A stretch of 42,175 bases of DNA from an uncultured Saprospiraceae bacterium (GTDB taxonomy: Bacteria > Bacteroidota > Bacteroidia > Chitinophagales > Saprospiraceae), in assembly GCA_938010715.1 (NCBI GenBank), contig CALLVG010000026.1:1-42175 (forward strand), read 5' to 3'. A model generated the notes under the pieces. That model searched no databases and was not told the DNA's origin. It saw only the letters and a list, made by a program, of their open reading frames with translations. The translations under genes and the position numbers were made by a program. Positions 8,161 to 17,600 of the stretch are shown one piece after another (positions within the stretch are counted from its first letter, which is position 1; each line of letters begins with the position of its first letter).

Positions 8161-11100
8161 TTAGTCTATCACCTCTGGTGTCTGCTCCGTAATAAAGAAG
8201 CTGGCAAAGAGGCTCGTATTCTCAGGATGGCTCAATACATTGAAGAATATCAATTGATCAATGTCGTTGCTCAATCCTTGGTATTTTGATTCGGCATCCA
8301 TGTTTGTATCACTGTTGTGGTAACCTGCATAGATGTAATTGTACTGGAAGTTTGTATTTCCTGGCGCAAAGAATACATCGAAGAAAATCTTATCAACATC
8401 TGGTGCGGCAATACCACTACCTTGATAGACGATGTACCTATTACCATCTGCGTTTCCGCCCCACATTGCATGGAATCCGCCAGCAACCGCTTGGGCGTGT
8501 TCTCCATAAGTCGGGATATCAATATCTGTAAAGTCAATCAGTGGCGATGAACCTGTATCTGCTGACAAATCAATTGCAGTATTGGTCATTACACCTAAGT
8601 GATTCCTGTGTCGAACAGAAACATAATAGTTGAGACTTGCATCGGCTGCAAAGTCAACAGGACTTACGCCATCTACATCTACTACATCTCCATCTCTTTG
8701 AAGTAATGCAGCACGTGATGCATAAATAATTCCTTTACTATTGGCTTCACGTAGCTCAACAAATACCCAATCAACAATCGCATCGTTGCCTGTTACGGAG
8801 AATACACTTGCATCGGTAACAGTTTCTCCGCCACCGCCACCAACGTGAACGAAAGGAGTATTTACTAAATCAGGTTTCAAATCTGAGTATGGTTCTTCAC
8901 TTGGAATAACACCTGCTACTCTAAGATCATCATCCATTAATCCAGTAGTAGGATCAAGGGCTGCTTGTAGGAATACTTTGATATTTGCGTAAAGCACATC
9001 CGAACTACCAGTTTGACATTCAGGGCCATTTGCGTTTGGCACACATGGGTCATTATCATCTGGATCAAATGTTGGGTCTGTTGAATCAACTCCTGCAAAG
9101 AATCCATCATTGTCATTATCTGTAGCAACCACACAGTCTGGGCTGCTTGCATCTGGCACGCATTCGTTGTTATCATCTGGATCGAATAATGGATTCGTGG
9201 TACTAACTCCAGTGATATATCCATCACCATCCAAATCATTGTTTCCAGTACAGGCACCGGTTGTGTTATCTGGCACACATGGGTCAGCATCATCTGGATC
9301 GAAGTTCGGATTTGAACTATCAATTCCAGAGTAGTAACCGTCGTTATCAGCATCCTGTGCATTTGCCAAACAAGCAGAAGAGCTTGCATTTGGAATACAT
9401 GGGTCTGAATCATTTGGATCGTATTGTGGATTTGATGGGTCAACGCCACCTTTGTATCCATCACCATCGTTATCTGTTACGTTTGCGTTACAGGTTGGTG
9501 AATTTGCATCTGGCACACATGGATTGGCATCATTCGGGTCAAACAAAGGATCAAATGGGTTGATACCAGCACTGTATCCGTCCCCATCGTTATCTACTGC
9601 AGATAAACCACAGTTGATGTTATTCGCATCTGGGTCACAAGCATTCAATGGGTCAGTTCCGCCATTGGTTTCATCAATATCAGAAATACCGTCGTTGTCT
9701 GAATCACTGTTTGGATTATAAGCTCCAGCGTCTTGACCGTCATTTACACCATCGTTATCATCATCTGGGTCATCTCCATTTAAGATTCCATCTTGATCAA
9801 AATCACAACCATTGAACGTAAAATCAGGGATACATGGATTGGTATCATCTGGGTCATATAGTGGGTCAGAAGGATCCAAGCTACCTGCAAAACCATCTCT
9901 ATCAGCATCCAAACCTACACATGCAGGGTTGTTTGGTAATGGATCACATGGGTCAAGTGGGTCAGAATCAGTGTTCGGGTCATAAAGACCATCAAAGCCA
10001 GTTTCTGCATTATCAACTAAACCATCTAAATCACTATCGCTGTTTTTATCGTAATCATCCACATCATCATCATCTACCACACCATCAGCGTCATCATCAT
10101 TATCGACTGAGTTAATTTCTCCATCGTTATCAAAATCACAGTTACCAACGGTAAAGTCAGGCACACATGGATTGTTATCGTCTGGATCAAACCTTGGGTG
10201 ACCAGAAGCATAGGTTGGAGAATATCCGTCACCGTCTGCATCGTCTGCATTACATGCAAATGCGTTTGGGTTAGGGTCACATGGATTCAATGGATCTGAA
10301 CCACTAAGCGTCTCATCAATGTCACTTACAGTATCACCGTCTGTATCACTATTTGGATTATAAGGATCGATATCTAAGTTGTCATCTACTCCATCGTTGT
10401 CATCATCAGGATCTGTTGCATTTTGAACACCGTCATTATCAAAATCACATGATGGGAAAGTTGCATTTGGATCACATTGGTCTAAAGCACTGCTTTCAGT
10501 TGGGTCATGGATTCCGTTTAGATTTACATCCTCATCTCCATCTGGAAGACCATCAAAATCTGTATCTGGATTTCTTGGATTCATCTCTCCTATGTCAACG
10601 ATTCCATCGCGATCACGGTCTTCAAAACCATCAGAAACCATGTCTCCATCGGTATCGTAGTTTAATGGATTGGTATCAATACCAGCATTGTACTCACCAT
10701 CACCCCCAGTTTCAATAACATCTGGCACTAAATCATTGTCACTATCGCTGTACTCATCATACGGGTTAACATCAGACACATCATTCACACCATCGTTATC
10801 ATCATCTGGATCGATTGAGTTGATGAGGCCGTCACCATCGTAATCACATTTCGCAGCTTCGTTGCTTGGAATACATGGGTCAGCATCATTCGGGTCATAG
10901 AATGGGTGACCTGGTGCAAAGTTTTCGAAGAATTGATCTCCGTCATTATCGACACCACTACAAGCCAATGAATTTGGATCTGGCTCACATGGATTTAAAG
11001 GATCTGAATCGCTTGAAGTAGGATCGTAACTACCGTCGTTGCCAGTTTCGTCGCTGTCAGAAATACCATCAGCATCACTATCACTTTCAGGATTGTAGTT

Positions 11101-14100
11101 TTCTACATCGTCGATATCGTTTACACCATCACCATCGTCGTCATCATCAATATCGTTGGTCAAACCATCGTTATCAAAATCACATGAAGGCGTATTATTA
11201 ATCGGGTCACAGAAATCTAATGGATCTGTTTCGATAGAAGTATCAACAAAACCGTTTTTGTTAATATCCTCATCACCATCAAGGTAACCATCACCATCTG
11301 TATCTGGATTTAATGGATCTGTATCAACTCCTGCATCGTAGAAGCCGTCTCCTTTTGTTTCATTAATATCGGTGATACCGTCACCGTCAGAATCACTGTG
11401 TGGGTTCAAACGATCCACATCTGCTGCATCGCCAACTCCATCACCATCATCATCTGCATCTACATCATTGGTTTGACCATCACCGTCAAAATCACATGAA
11501 TCTAAAAACGCATCAGGATCACATGGATCCAATGGGTGACTTTCGCCTGGATCAACGAATGCGTTGAAGTTAGCATCCTCTACTCCATCATCATAACCAT
11601 CATTATCAGAATCTGGATTCAATGGATTTGTTTCGGTAGCATCAACTATACCATCTTGATTTGCATCCTCTACCCCATCTTTGATACCGTCATTGTCTGT
11701 ATCATTGTCTAAAGGATTGGTATCGCTACCTGGGTTGTAAATACCATCATTTCCAGTTTCAACTGTATCAGAAATACCGTCGTTGTCTGAATCGCTACTT
11801 GGGTCGTAAACATCTGCATCTTGCACATCTGCAACTCCGTCACCGTCATCATCTGGGTCAACATCATTGGTCTGACCGTCACCATCATAATCACATTCTG
11901 GATAGATAGCCAATGGATCACATCTACTCAATGGGTCAGATTCGCCACTTGCTTGGTCGAACATACCATTAAAGTTGAGATCTTCTTGTCCATCAGCAAA
12001 ACCATCACTATCCGTGTCTGGGCTTAAAGGATCCATTTCCCCAGCATCCAAATCACCATTTTTATTAAGGTCTTCTTCACCATCAGAAACCAAATCGTCA
12101 TCTGTATCTGGGTCTAATGGATTGGTATCAACGCCAGCATCATAGCTGCCATCCATACCTGTTTCTACATTATCTGTGATGCCGTCGTTGTCCGAATCAC
12201 TATTTGGGTCGTAGTTGTCAACATCATTGACATCATCTACACCATCATTGTCATCATCTGGATCAACATCGTTGGTTAGGCCATCACCGTCATTATCACA
12301 GGTTGAATTCACACCGATTGGGTCACATGGATCCAATGGGTCAGATTCTCCTACTTGAATAATACCATCTTGGTTAGCATCCTCTACTCCATCGTCAACG
12401 CCATCAAAATCAGTATCTGCAACCAATGGGTCTGTTTCGTTAATTTCTTTTCCACCATTTTGGTTGGCATCTTCGATACCATCAATGATGCCGTCACCGT
12501 CTGTATCATTGTCAATAGGATTTGTATCAACGCCCGCGTCATAGCTACCGTCCATACCTGTTTCTACATCATCAACAATACCATCGTTATCAGTATCACT
12601 ATTTTTATCATAATCATCAACATCTTGACTGTCAGGAACCCCGTCAGCATCGTCATCATCATCTGATGAATTGATCAAACCGTCACCATCAAAATCACAA
12701 GTAGAAGTTGAGCCATCTGGCACACATGGGTTTGTATCGTCTGGATCATAGTTTGGAGAACCAGAAGGATAGTTTGCAAAATATCCATCGTTATCATTAT
12801 CAATATCTGAACATGAGCCTGCATTTGGATTAGGATCGCAAGGATTTAAAGGGTCTGAATTGTTAGCGGTCTCTGTACTATCAGAAACCAAATCACCGTC
12901 AGAATCACTATTCACATCAAAATCATTGATATCATCTACATCATTTACACCATCATTATCATCATCTAAATCAACCACATTGGCCAACCCATCACCATCA
13001 AAATCACAATTATCTAAGAAAGCGTTTGGATCACATTCATCTAATGGGTCAGATTCACCTGCATCTACAATACCATCGGCATTCGCATCTTCAGTTCCAT
13101 CCCATAATGAATCACCATCTGTGTCTTCATTTAAAGGGTCTGTTTCGCCAGCATCTAAAGAACCGTCTTGGTTGGCATCTTCAACACCATCAACGATACC
13201 ATCATTATCTGTGTCTGAATCAATTGGGTTGGTATCTGTTCCTACATCATAAGAGCCATCAGCTCCTGTTTCAACATTGTCAGAAATACCATCTTGATCA
13301 GAGTCTGAATTTACATCATAATCATCTACATCATTGATGTCCTCTACTCCATCATTATCATCATCGTTGTCTAATTGGTTGATAATTCCATCATTATCAA
13401 AATCACAGGTTGGAGCCGAAACACTTGGATTACAAGGGTTCAACTCATCTGGATCGAATAAAGGATCTGTTGAAGGTAAACTTCCATAATATCCGTCACC
13501 GTCATCATCGGTGCCCGTACAGGAGATTACTGAATTATCTGGATCGCATGGGTCGAGTGGACCAGTTCCTGCATTTGTTTCTGCTAAGTCACTGATTCCA
13601 TCGCCATCAGAATCACTATTTGTATCAAAATTGATAACGTCCTGTGCATCATCTACGCCATCACCATCATCATCTTGGTCAATATCATTTGTAAGTCCAT
13701 CATTATCAAAATCACAGGTTGGGAAAGTCATGATTGGGTCACATATATCTCTTGGGTCAGATTCACCTGGATCGACTTGGCCATTTCTATCTGCATCTTC
13801 TACGCCGTCATCAATGCCATCGCCGTCGGTATCAGCGGCTAAAAAGTTTGTTTCGGATGGTGGGTCGTAGATTCCATTATTATTAATGTCTTCTACAATA
13901 TTTACGATACCATCGCCATCATCATCACGACAATCTGCGTCTGTTCCGTAATTTGCTGTATAAAAATATTGAGCAAAGCCAACTCCGAAATCAATAACTG
14001 AAATTTCGTTACCAGGATTATTTCCTAATGAGTTAGGTAATTGATTAAAAGGATCTGTTTGGTTATTTATCAGGTAAATTTCACCTGAACAATTTGATGT

Positions 14101-14490
14101 TCTTTGGAAAGAAAACAGTGGCGTTTCAATTCCAGATTGATAAGTAATTTTAGGAAAATCATCTTTAAAACCAAAGGACAAATAATCCTTAAAGGGATTC
14201 TCGATAGGAGCAGAAACTCGAGCCATGTCAGTTATGGTTCCCCAGTTTCCATTTATGGACATTAAATTATCTAATTGAAATCCACTTGGAACAACAACCG
14301 TAATTTGACCAGAACCAGTTAAGGTATTTGTTGAAGGGCTAAGGCCAGCAGCAGGTTGAGCAAATACGGTATAAGTGATACCATCACCTGCAATTTTAAT
14401 CGAGAATTCGATTTGTGCTGTTAGTGCTGAGGCAAACAATAAGATGCATGCAATCAGACTGAATTTGAAGTTGTAGAAATTTTTCTTCAT
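8161..14490 (-). CDS. Giant Asp-rich thrombospondin-3-like calcium-repeat protein with N- and C-modules
   Basis: The protein has 2,109 residues from the ATG at 14490. That start gives a clean signal peptide (KKNFYNFKF, then SLIACILLFASALTA) preceded by an A-rich leader. The open frame reaches 14619, but the extra 43 codons overlap a stable hairpin and add no signal sequence. One N-module (DPFNQLPNS, then NPGN) occupies about 24-190. Residues ~190-1830 are thrombospondin type 3-like calcium repeats: 12 long units of the DDDxDGVxD...SDSDxDGI type and ten shorter units with a strict C-x8-C. The rest is the C-module shared with three neighbours (VDWVFVELR, RHRNHLG, then YQG loops), ending FITEQTPEVID. 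No T9SS type A or B domain is present. It is probably a rigid, calcium-loaded extracellular stalk; adaptor function is inferred. Its final loops are more degenerate than those of its neighbours. Confidence 0.95.
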   Translation of the reverse strand: MKKNFYNFKFSLIACILLFASALTAQIEFSIKIAGDGITYTVFAQPAAGLSPSTNTLTGSGQITVVVPSGFQLDNLMSINGNWGTITDMARVSAPIENPFKDYLSFGFKDDFPKITYQSGIETPLFSFQRTSNCSGEIYLINNQTDPFNQLPNSLGNNPGNEISVIDFGVGFAQYFYTANYGTDADCRDDDGDGIVNIVEDINNNGIYDPPSETNFLAADTDGDGIDDGVEDADRNGQVDPGESDPRDICDPIMTFPTCDFDNDGLTNDIDQDDDGDGVDDAQDVINFDTNSDSDGDGISDLAETNAGTGPLDPCDPDNSVISCTGTDDDGDGYYGSLPSTDPLFDPDELNPCNPSVSAPTCDFDNDGIINQLDNDDDNDGVEDINDVDDYDVNSDSDQDGISDNVETGADGSYDVGTDTNPIDSDTDNDGIVDGVEDANQDGSLDAGETDPLNEDTDGDSLWDGTEDANADGIVDAGESDPLDECDPNAFLDNCDFDGDGLANVVDLDDDNDGVNDVDDINDFDVNSDSDGDLVSDSTETANNSDPLNPCDPNPNAGSCSDIDNDNDGYFANYPSGSPNYDPDDTNPCVPDGSTSTCDFDGDGLINSSDDDDDADGVPDSQDVDDYDKNSDTDNDGIVDDVETGMDGSYDAGVDTNPIDNDTDGDGIIDGIEDANQNGGKEINETDPLVADTDFDGVDDGVEDANQDGIIQVGESDPLDPCDPIGVNSTCDNDGDGLTNDVDPDDDNDGVDDVNDVDNYDPNSDSDNDGITDNVETGMDGSYDAGVDTNPLDPDTDDDLVSDGEEDLNKNGDLDAGEMDPLSPDTDSDGFADGQEDLNFNGMFDQASGESDPLSRCDPLAIYPECDYDGDGQTNDVDPDDDGDGVADVQDADVYDPSSDSDNDGISDTVETGNDGIYNPGSDTNPLDNDTDNDGIKDGVEDANQDGIVDATETNPLNPDSDNDGYDDGVEDANFNAFVDPGESHPLDPCDPDAFLDSCDFDGDGQTNDVDADDDGDGVGDAADVDRLNPHSDSDGDGITDINETKGDGFYDAGVDTDPLNPDTDGDGYLDGDEDINKNGFVDTSIETDPLDFCDPINNTPSCDFDNDGLTNDIDDDDDGDGVNDIDDVENYNPESDSDADGISDSDETGNDGSYDPTSSDSDPLNPCEPDPNSLACSGVDNDGDQFFENFAPGHPFYDPNDADPCIPSNEAAKCDYDGDGLINSIDPDDDNDGVNDVSDVNPYDEYSDSDNDLVPDVIETGGDGEYNAGIDTNPLNYDTDGDMVSDGFEDRDRDGIVDIGEMNPRNPDTDFDGLPDGDEDVNLNGIHDPTESSALDQCDPNATFPSCDFDNDGVQNATDPDDDNDGVDDNLDIDPYNPNSDTDGDTVSDIDETLSGSDPLNPCDPNPNAFACNADDADGDGYSPTYASGHPRFDPDDNNPCVPDFTVGNCDFDNDGEINSVDNDDDADGVVDDDDVDDYDKNSDSDLDGLVDNAETGFDGLYDPNTDSDPLDPCDPLPNNPACVGLDADRDGFAGSLDPSDPLYDPDDTNPCIPDFTFNGCDFDQDGILNGDDPDDDNDGVNDGQDAGAYNPNSDSDNDGISDIDETNGGTDPLNACDPDANNINCGLSAVDNDGDGYSAGINPFDPLFDPNDANPCVPDANSPTCNANVTDNDGDGYKGGVDPSNPQYDPNDSDPCIPNASSSACLANAQDADNDGYYSGIDSSNPNFDPDDADPCVPDNTTGACTGNNDLDGDGYITGVSTTNPLFDPDDNNECVPDASSPDCVVATDNDNDGFFAGVDSTDPTFDPDDNDPCVPNANGPECQTGSSDVLYANIKVFLQAALDPTTGLMDDDLRVAGVIPSEEPYSDLKPDLVNTPFVHVGGGGGETVTDASVFSVTGNDAIVDWVFVELREANSKGIIYASRAALLQRDGDVVDVDGVSPVDFAADASLNYYVSVRHRNHLGVMTNTAIDLSADTGSSPLIDFTDIDIPTYGEHAQAVAGGFHAMWGGNADGNRYIVYQGSGIAAPDVDKIFFDVFFAPGNTNFQYNYIYAGYHNSDTNMDAESKYQGLSNDIDQLIFFNVLSHPENTSLFASFFITEQTPEVID
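9000..13925 (-). repeat. Coding array: 12 calcium superrepeats plus 10 C-x8-C repeats
   Basis: This in-gene array encodes about 1,640 residues. Twelve units carry CD[FYN]D[ND]DG and a downstream NSDSDxDG-type motif. Ten units carry PCxP followed by a cysteine exactly eight residues after the first (CNPSVSAPTC, CVPDGSTSTC, CIPSNEAAKC and others); five of these are tandem at the C-terminal end. Copies have diverged at the DNA level, so the array is old rather than freshly expanded. Confidence 0.85.
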
Positions 14491-14660
14491 TTTTTTAGAG
14501 TTTATGTTCTCTGTATTTTTTGTTATGATTTTTAACCTGTTTGTGCTTTTTGTTTTCATAATAGTACGCTTTGTGGCTAATGCTTTTTTGTTTGTATATT
14601 CAGATGAACGGCACTCCAATTCCGAAGAATTGAAGCGCCGTTTTTCTGATTTTAAATATG
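14491..14660. other. 170-bp gap between Ig-repeat and calcium-repeat genes
   Basis: The gap holds a stable hairpin (14607-14642) and the A-rich leader of the downstream gene. No U-tract follows the hairpin on the minus strand, so read-through from the upstream gene is possible. Confidence 0.5.
14607..14642 (-). other. cUUCGg tetraloop hairpin between two giant genes
   Basis: In the minus-strand transcript a 16-bp stem with two G-U pairs is capped by C-UUCG-G, an unusually stable tetraloop. It begins 18 bases after the stop codon at 14661. The expected U-tract is missing on this strand; a T-run is present only on the plus strand. It may protect or process the mRNA 3' end within a shared transcript, or terminate plus-strand transcription. 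Confidence 0.7.
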
Positions 14661-17600
14661 TTATGGTAATTGTTCTAATACAATGTAGTTGGCCAATTTA
14701 TTCTCGTTACCTGGGTGCACCAAGACTGAGTTAAAGAGTACCATATTACGGTCGTTATTAGGTCCTTGATAAATAGAAGTTCCATCTAAGTTGAAATCCT
14801 CTAACAAGTAACCCGTAATAATGTGGTTGGCGTTAGGGCCTCCGTTTGGTCCCGTATCATTGTTCGGGTCAGAGATAACTTTCAAGAATATCTGTAAGAT
14901 ATCATTGTTAGGTCCTTGATAAATCACACGTCCGTCAGGTCTCAAATCACCTGCCCACATGTAGTTGTATTTACTCTTCTGTCCAGTAAGGTCAACGTTG
15001 TATTGTGGATGATTTCCATGTCTTACAATGGAAGTATCTTTGAAGTCAACCGTTCTCAAGTCAGGAGAAAGTTCAGGAGCATTTACCGTCATAACTCCTA
15101 AGTGATTACGGTGTCTCAATGCTACATAGTACTCACCTGCTACAACTGTTGTATCAAAAGTTACTGGAGAAACTCCATCCGTTGCTACGACATCACCGTC
15201 TGCTTGAATCAATGCTGAGTGGGTTGCTACGATGCTATCAATTTTGTTAGCATGTCTCAACTCAACAAATACCCAATCTACAATTCTATCGCTACCCGTT
15301 ACAGCCAATACAGCTGGGTCGGTGATAGTCTCGCCTCCACCTGGGCCAAAGTGTTTGAATGGTTTGATAGAATCTACCAATACGCCATTCTGAACTCCTC
15401 TGAAGGATAAACCTGTATAAGGCTCAACCAATGGAATCAAGTTCTGGTCGTTCAACTTAGTATTCATCTCATCGTTGATAGTACTGAAGCCAGAGAAAGA
15501 AGGTCCATAAAGGAGTGCTTTCACATCAAGCGAGATACCAAAACAAGCAGAGCTAATCAAAGGATCACATGGATCACATGGGTTACCATCAAGAACGCCG
15601 TCACCGTCAGTTTCCTCTTGGTTACTGATTCCGTCACCATCCCAGTCTTCGTCACCATCATCATCTCCGTCCATATCAACATCCATGTTGAATTGTCCGT
15701 AGTTCAAACATGAGTATTCCCAAACATCATCCAAACCATCATTATCATCATCTTCATCAATATCGTTGATTTCACCATCAAGGTCAAAATCACAGAATCC
15801 TAATGTATCAGATACAATGTGTAACAGTGCTGTGTCTGAGTAGAATGGTGAACAAGTTGGCAAGTTTACTCTCAAACGGAATACTGTATCACCACGCGTC
15901 TGCATGATATCCATAGAATCCAATTGTAATAAAGTTGTACCTGTACCGTGTACCCATGTATCCTCATTCACATCTGACCACATGTTAGAAGCTACATCTA
16001 ATACCTCCCACTGGTAAGTCATTACACCTGAACCTCCGTTGGTAACACCAACTTGGAAGAAGTATGCTTCGTTGCGACAAGCAACTTGTCCTTCTAATGG
16101 GTCAAAAGTTAATGGCCCTTCTACGGTCAATCTTGCTGGGTCTGAGTATTTAACATCACATGAAGTGGTTGAGATAGCACATCTGTACTTTCTTTCATAC
16201 AATCCAGCTACATCTGAAATCTGTAATTTACGTGTATTAACATCACTGTATGGAGCAGCATTGGTCAAATCTGTCCAAGCTACACCGTCTGTACTTACTT
16301 GCCACTGATAATTAATTAAACCTCCAGTTCCATTGTCAGCCGTGATATCGAATGAAGCAGGCTCCCCTGAACAAACGATTGTATCGTTTGGCATATCAGT
16401 GAAAGAAATAGGTCCTTCAATAGTCAAAGTAGCAGGGTTCGTCCAAATTGAGTTACAAGTTGCCGTCCAGATACGTACTCTAAATTGAGCACCATTTAAG
16501 GTATCAGAGTTGATATCAGATACACTCAATGTATCGGTACGAACACCGTTGAAGAAGCTGTCAGCATTTGTAACTAACTCCATCCAGCCGTTTCCTCTAT
16601 CCATTTCCCATTGGTATTGTACCGTTCCTACTCCAGGGTTTCCAACAGAAGTTGTAAACACTACTGAGTTATCACTACAATCTGTAATAGGCAATGGGTC
16701 AGTTGCACTCAATGGCCCTTCAACTTCTAAAATTGCCGCTTCTGAGAATACAGTCGGACAAGTTGAAGTACTAATTGCAGCTCTGAAGTAGTAGTTACCT
16801 AATCCAGCCACATCGTTAATCGTTAAAGTTGTTGTTGTCACATCATCAAATACTGCATTATCAGGAACATCACTCCAAGTAATATTATTTGGACTGTACT
16901 CCCATTGCAAATCTGCAGTACCTGCACCTGGGTTAGTGAATGCTACTACCAATGTAGTATCTCCACCGCTACATACGATGATGTCATCAGGATGGTCAGT
17001 GAATTCAAGTGGTCCTTCAACATTCAATAATGCTTCTCCAGAAGTTATAGTTGTACATTCTCCAGTCTCCACCAATACTCTGAATCTGTTGCCATCATCA
17101 TCTGTATCAATTTCACCTTGTTGTAGGATAGCAGTTGTGTAACCGTTGAATGCTTCCGTACCTGCGGTCAAAATATCGACCCATCCAGCACCGTCATTTC
17201 TATCTATTTGCCATTGGAAATCTAAGTCACCACCACCCAAGTTTTGGGTAGAAACATAGAATACTACATCTTCAGCATCACAAGAAACTACATCAATCGG
17301 TTGGTTAGTGATTGAAATAGCACCTTCAACCGTCAATATTGCATCATCTGAGTAATCAACCCCACAAGTAGGGAAGAAGTATGCTACTCTATACCAGTTT
17401 TGGTTATAGGTGTGGTCTGCTCCTGTTATTATTAAATTATCTGAATTAACACCTGAGTAAACAGGGTCAACAGCAGAGTCAATATCTGCCCAAGTCGCAC
17501 CGGCATCGGTACTTACTTGCCATTGCCATACTGGCGTACCCGCAGCAGTATTTAACCATGTAATATCAAATTGAGCAACTCCTCCAGAACAAATCGTATC

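Noticed and set aside
8286-13870. Many plus-strand His/Ser-rich frames opposite the calcium-repeat gene
   Set aside because: They are antisense readings of GATGATGG-like coding repeats; composition follows the repeat, not a protein.
9000-13925. CRISPR-like or satellite DNA array
   Set aside because: Repeats are in frame, diverged, of protein-domain period and without unique spacers; they encode calcium repeats.
14491-14619. Upstream start for the calcium-repeat gene (43 extra codons)
   Set aside because: The extension overlaps the cUUCGg hairpin and moves the signal peptide away from the N-terminus.
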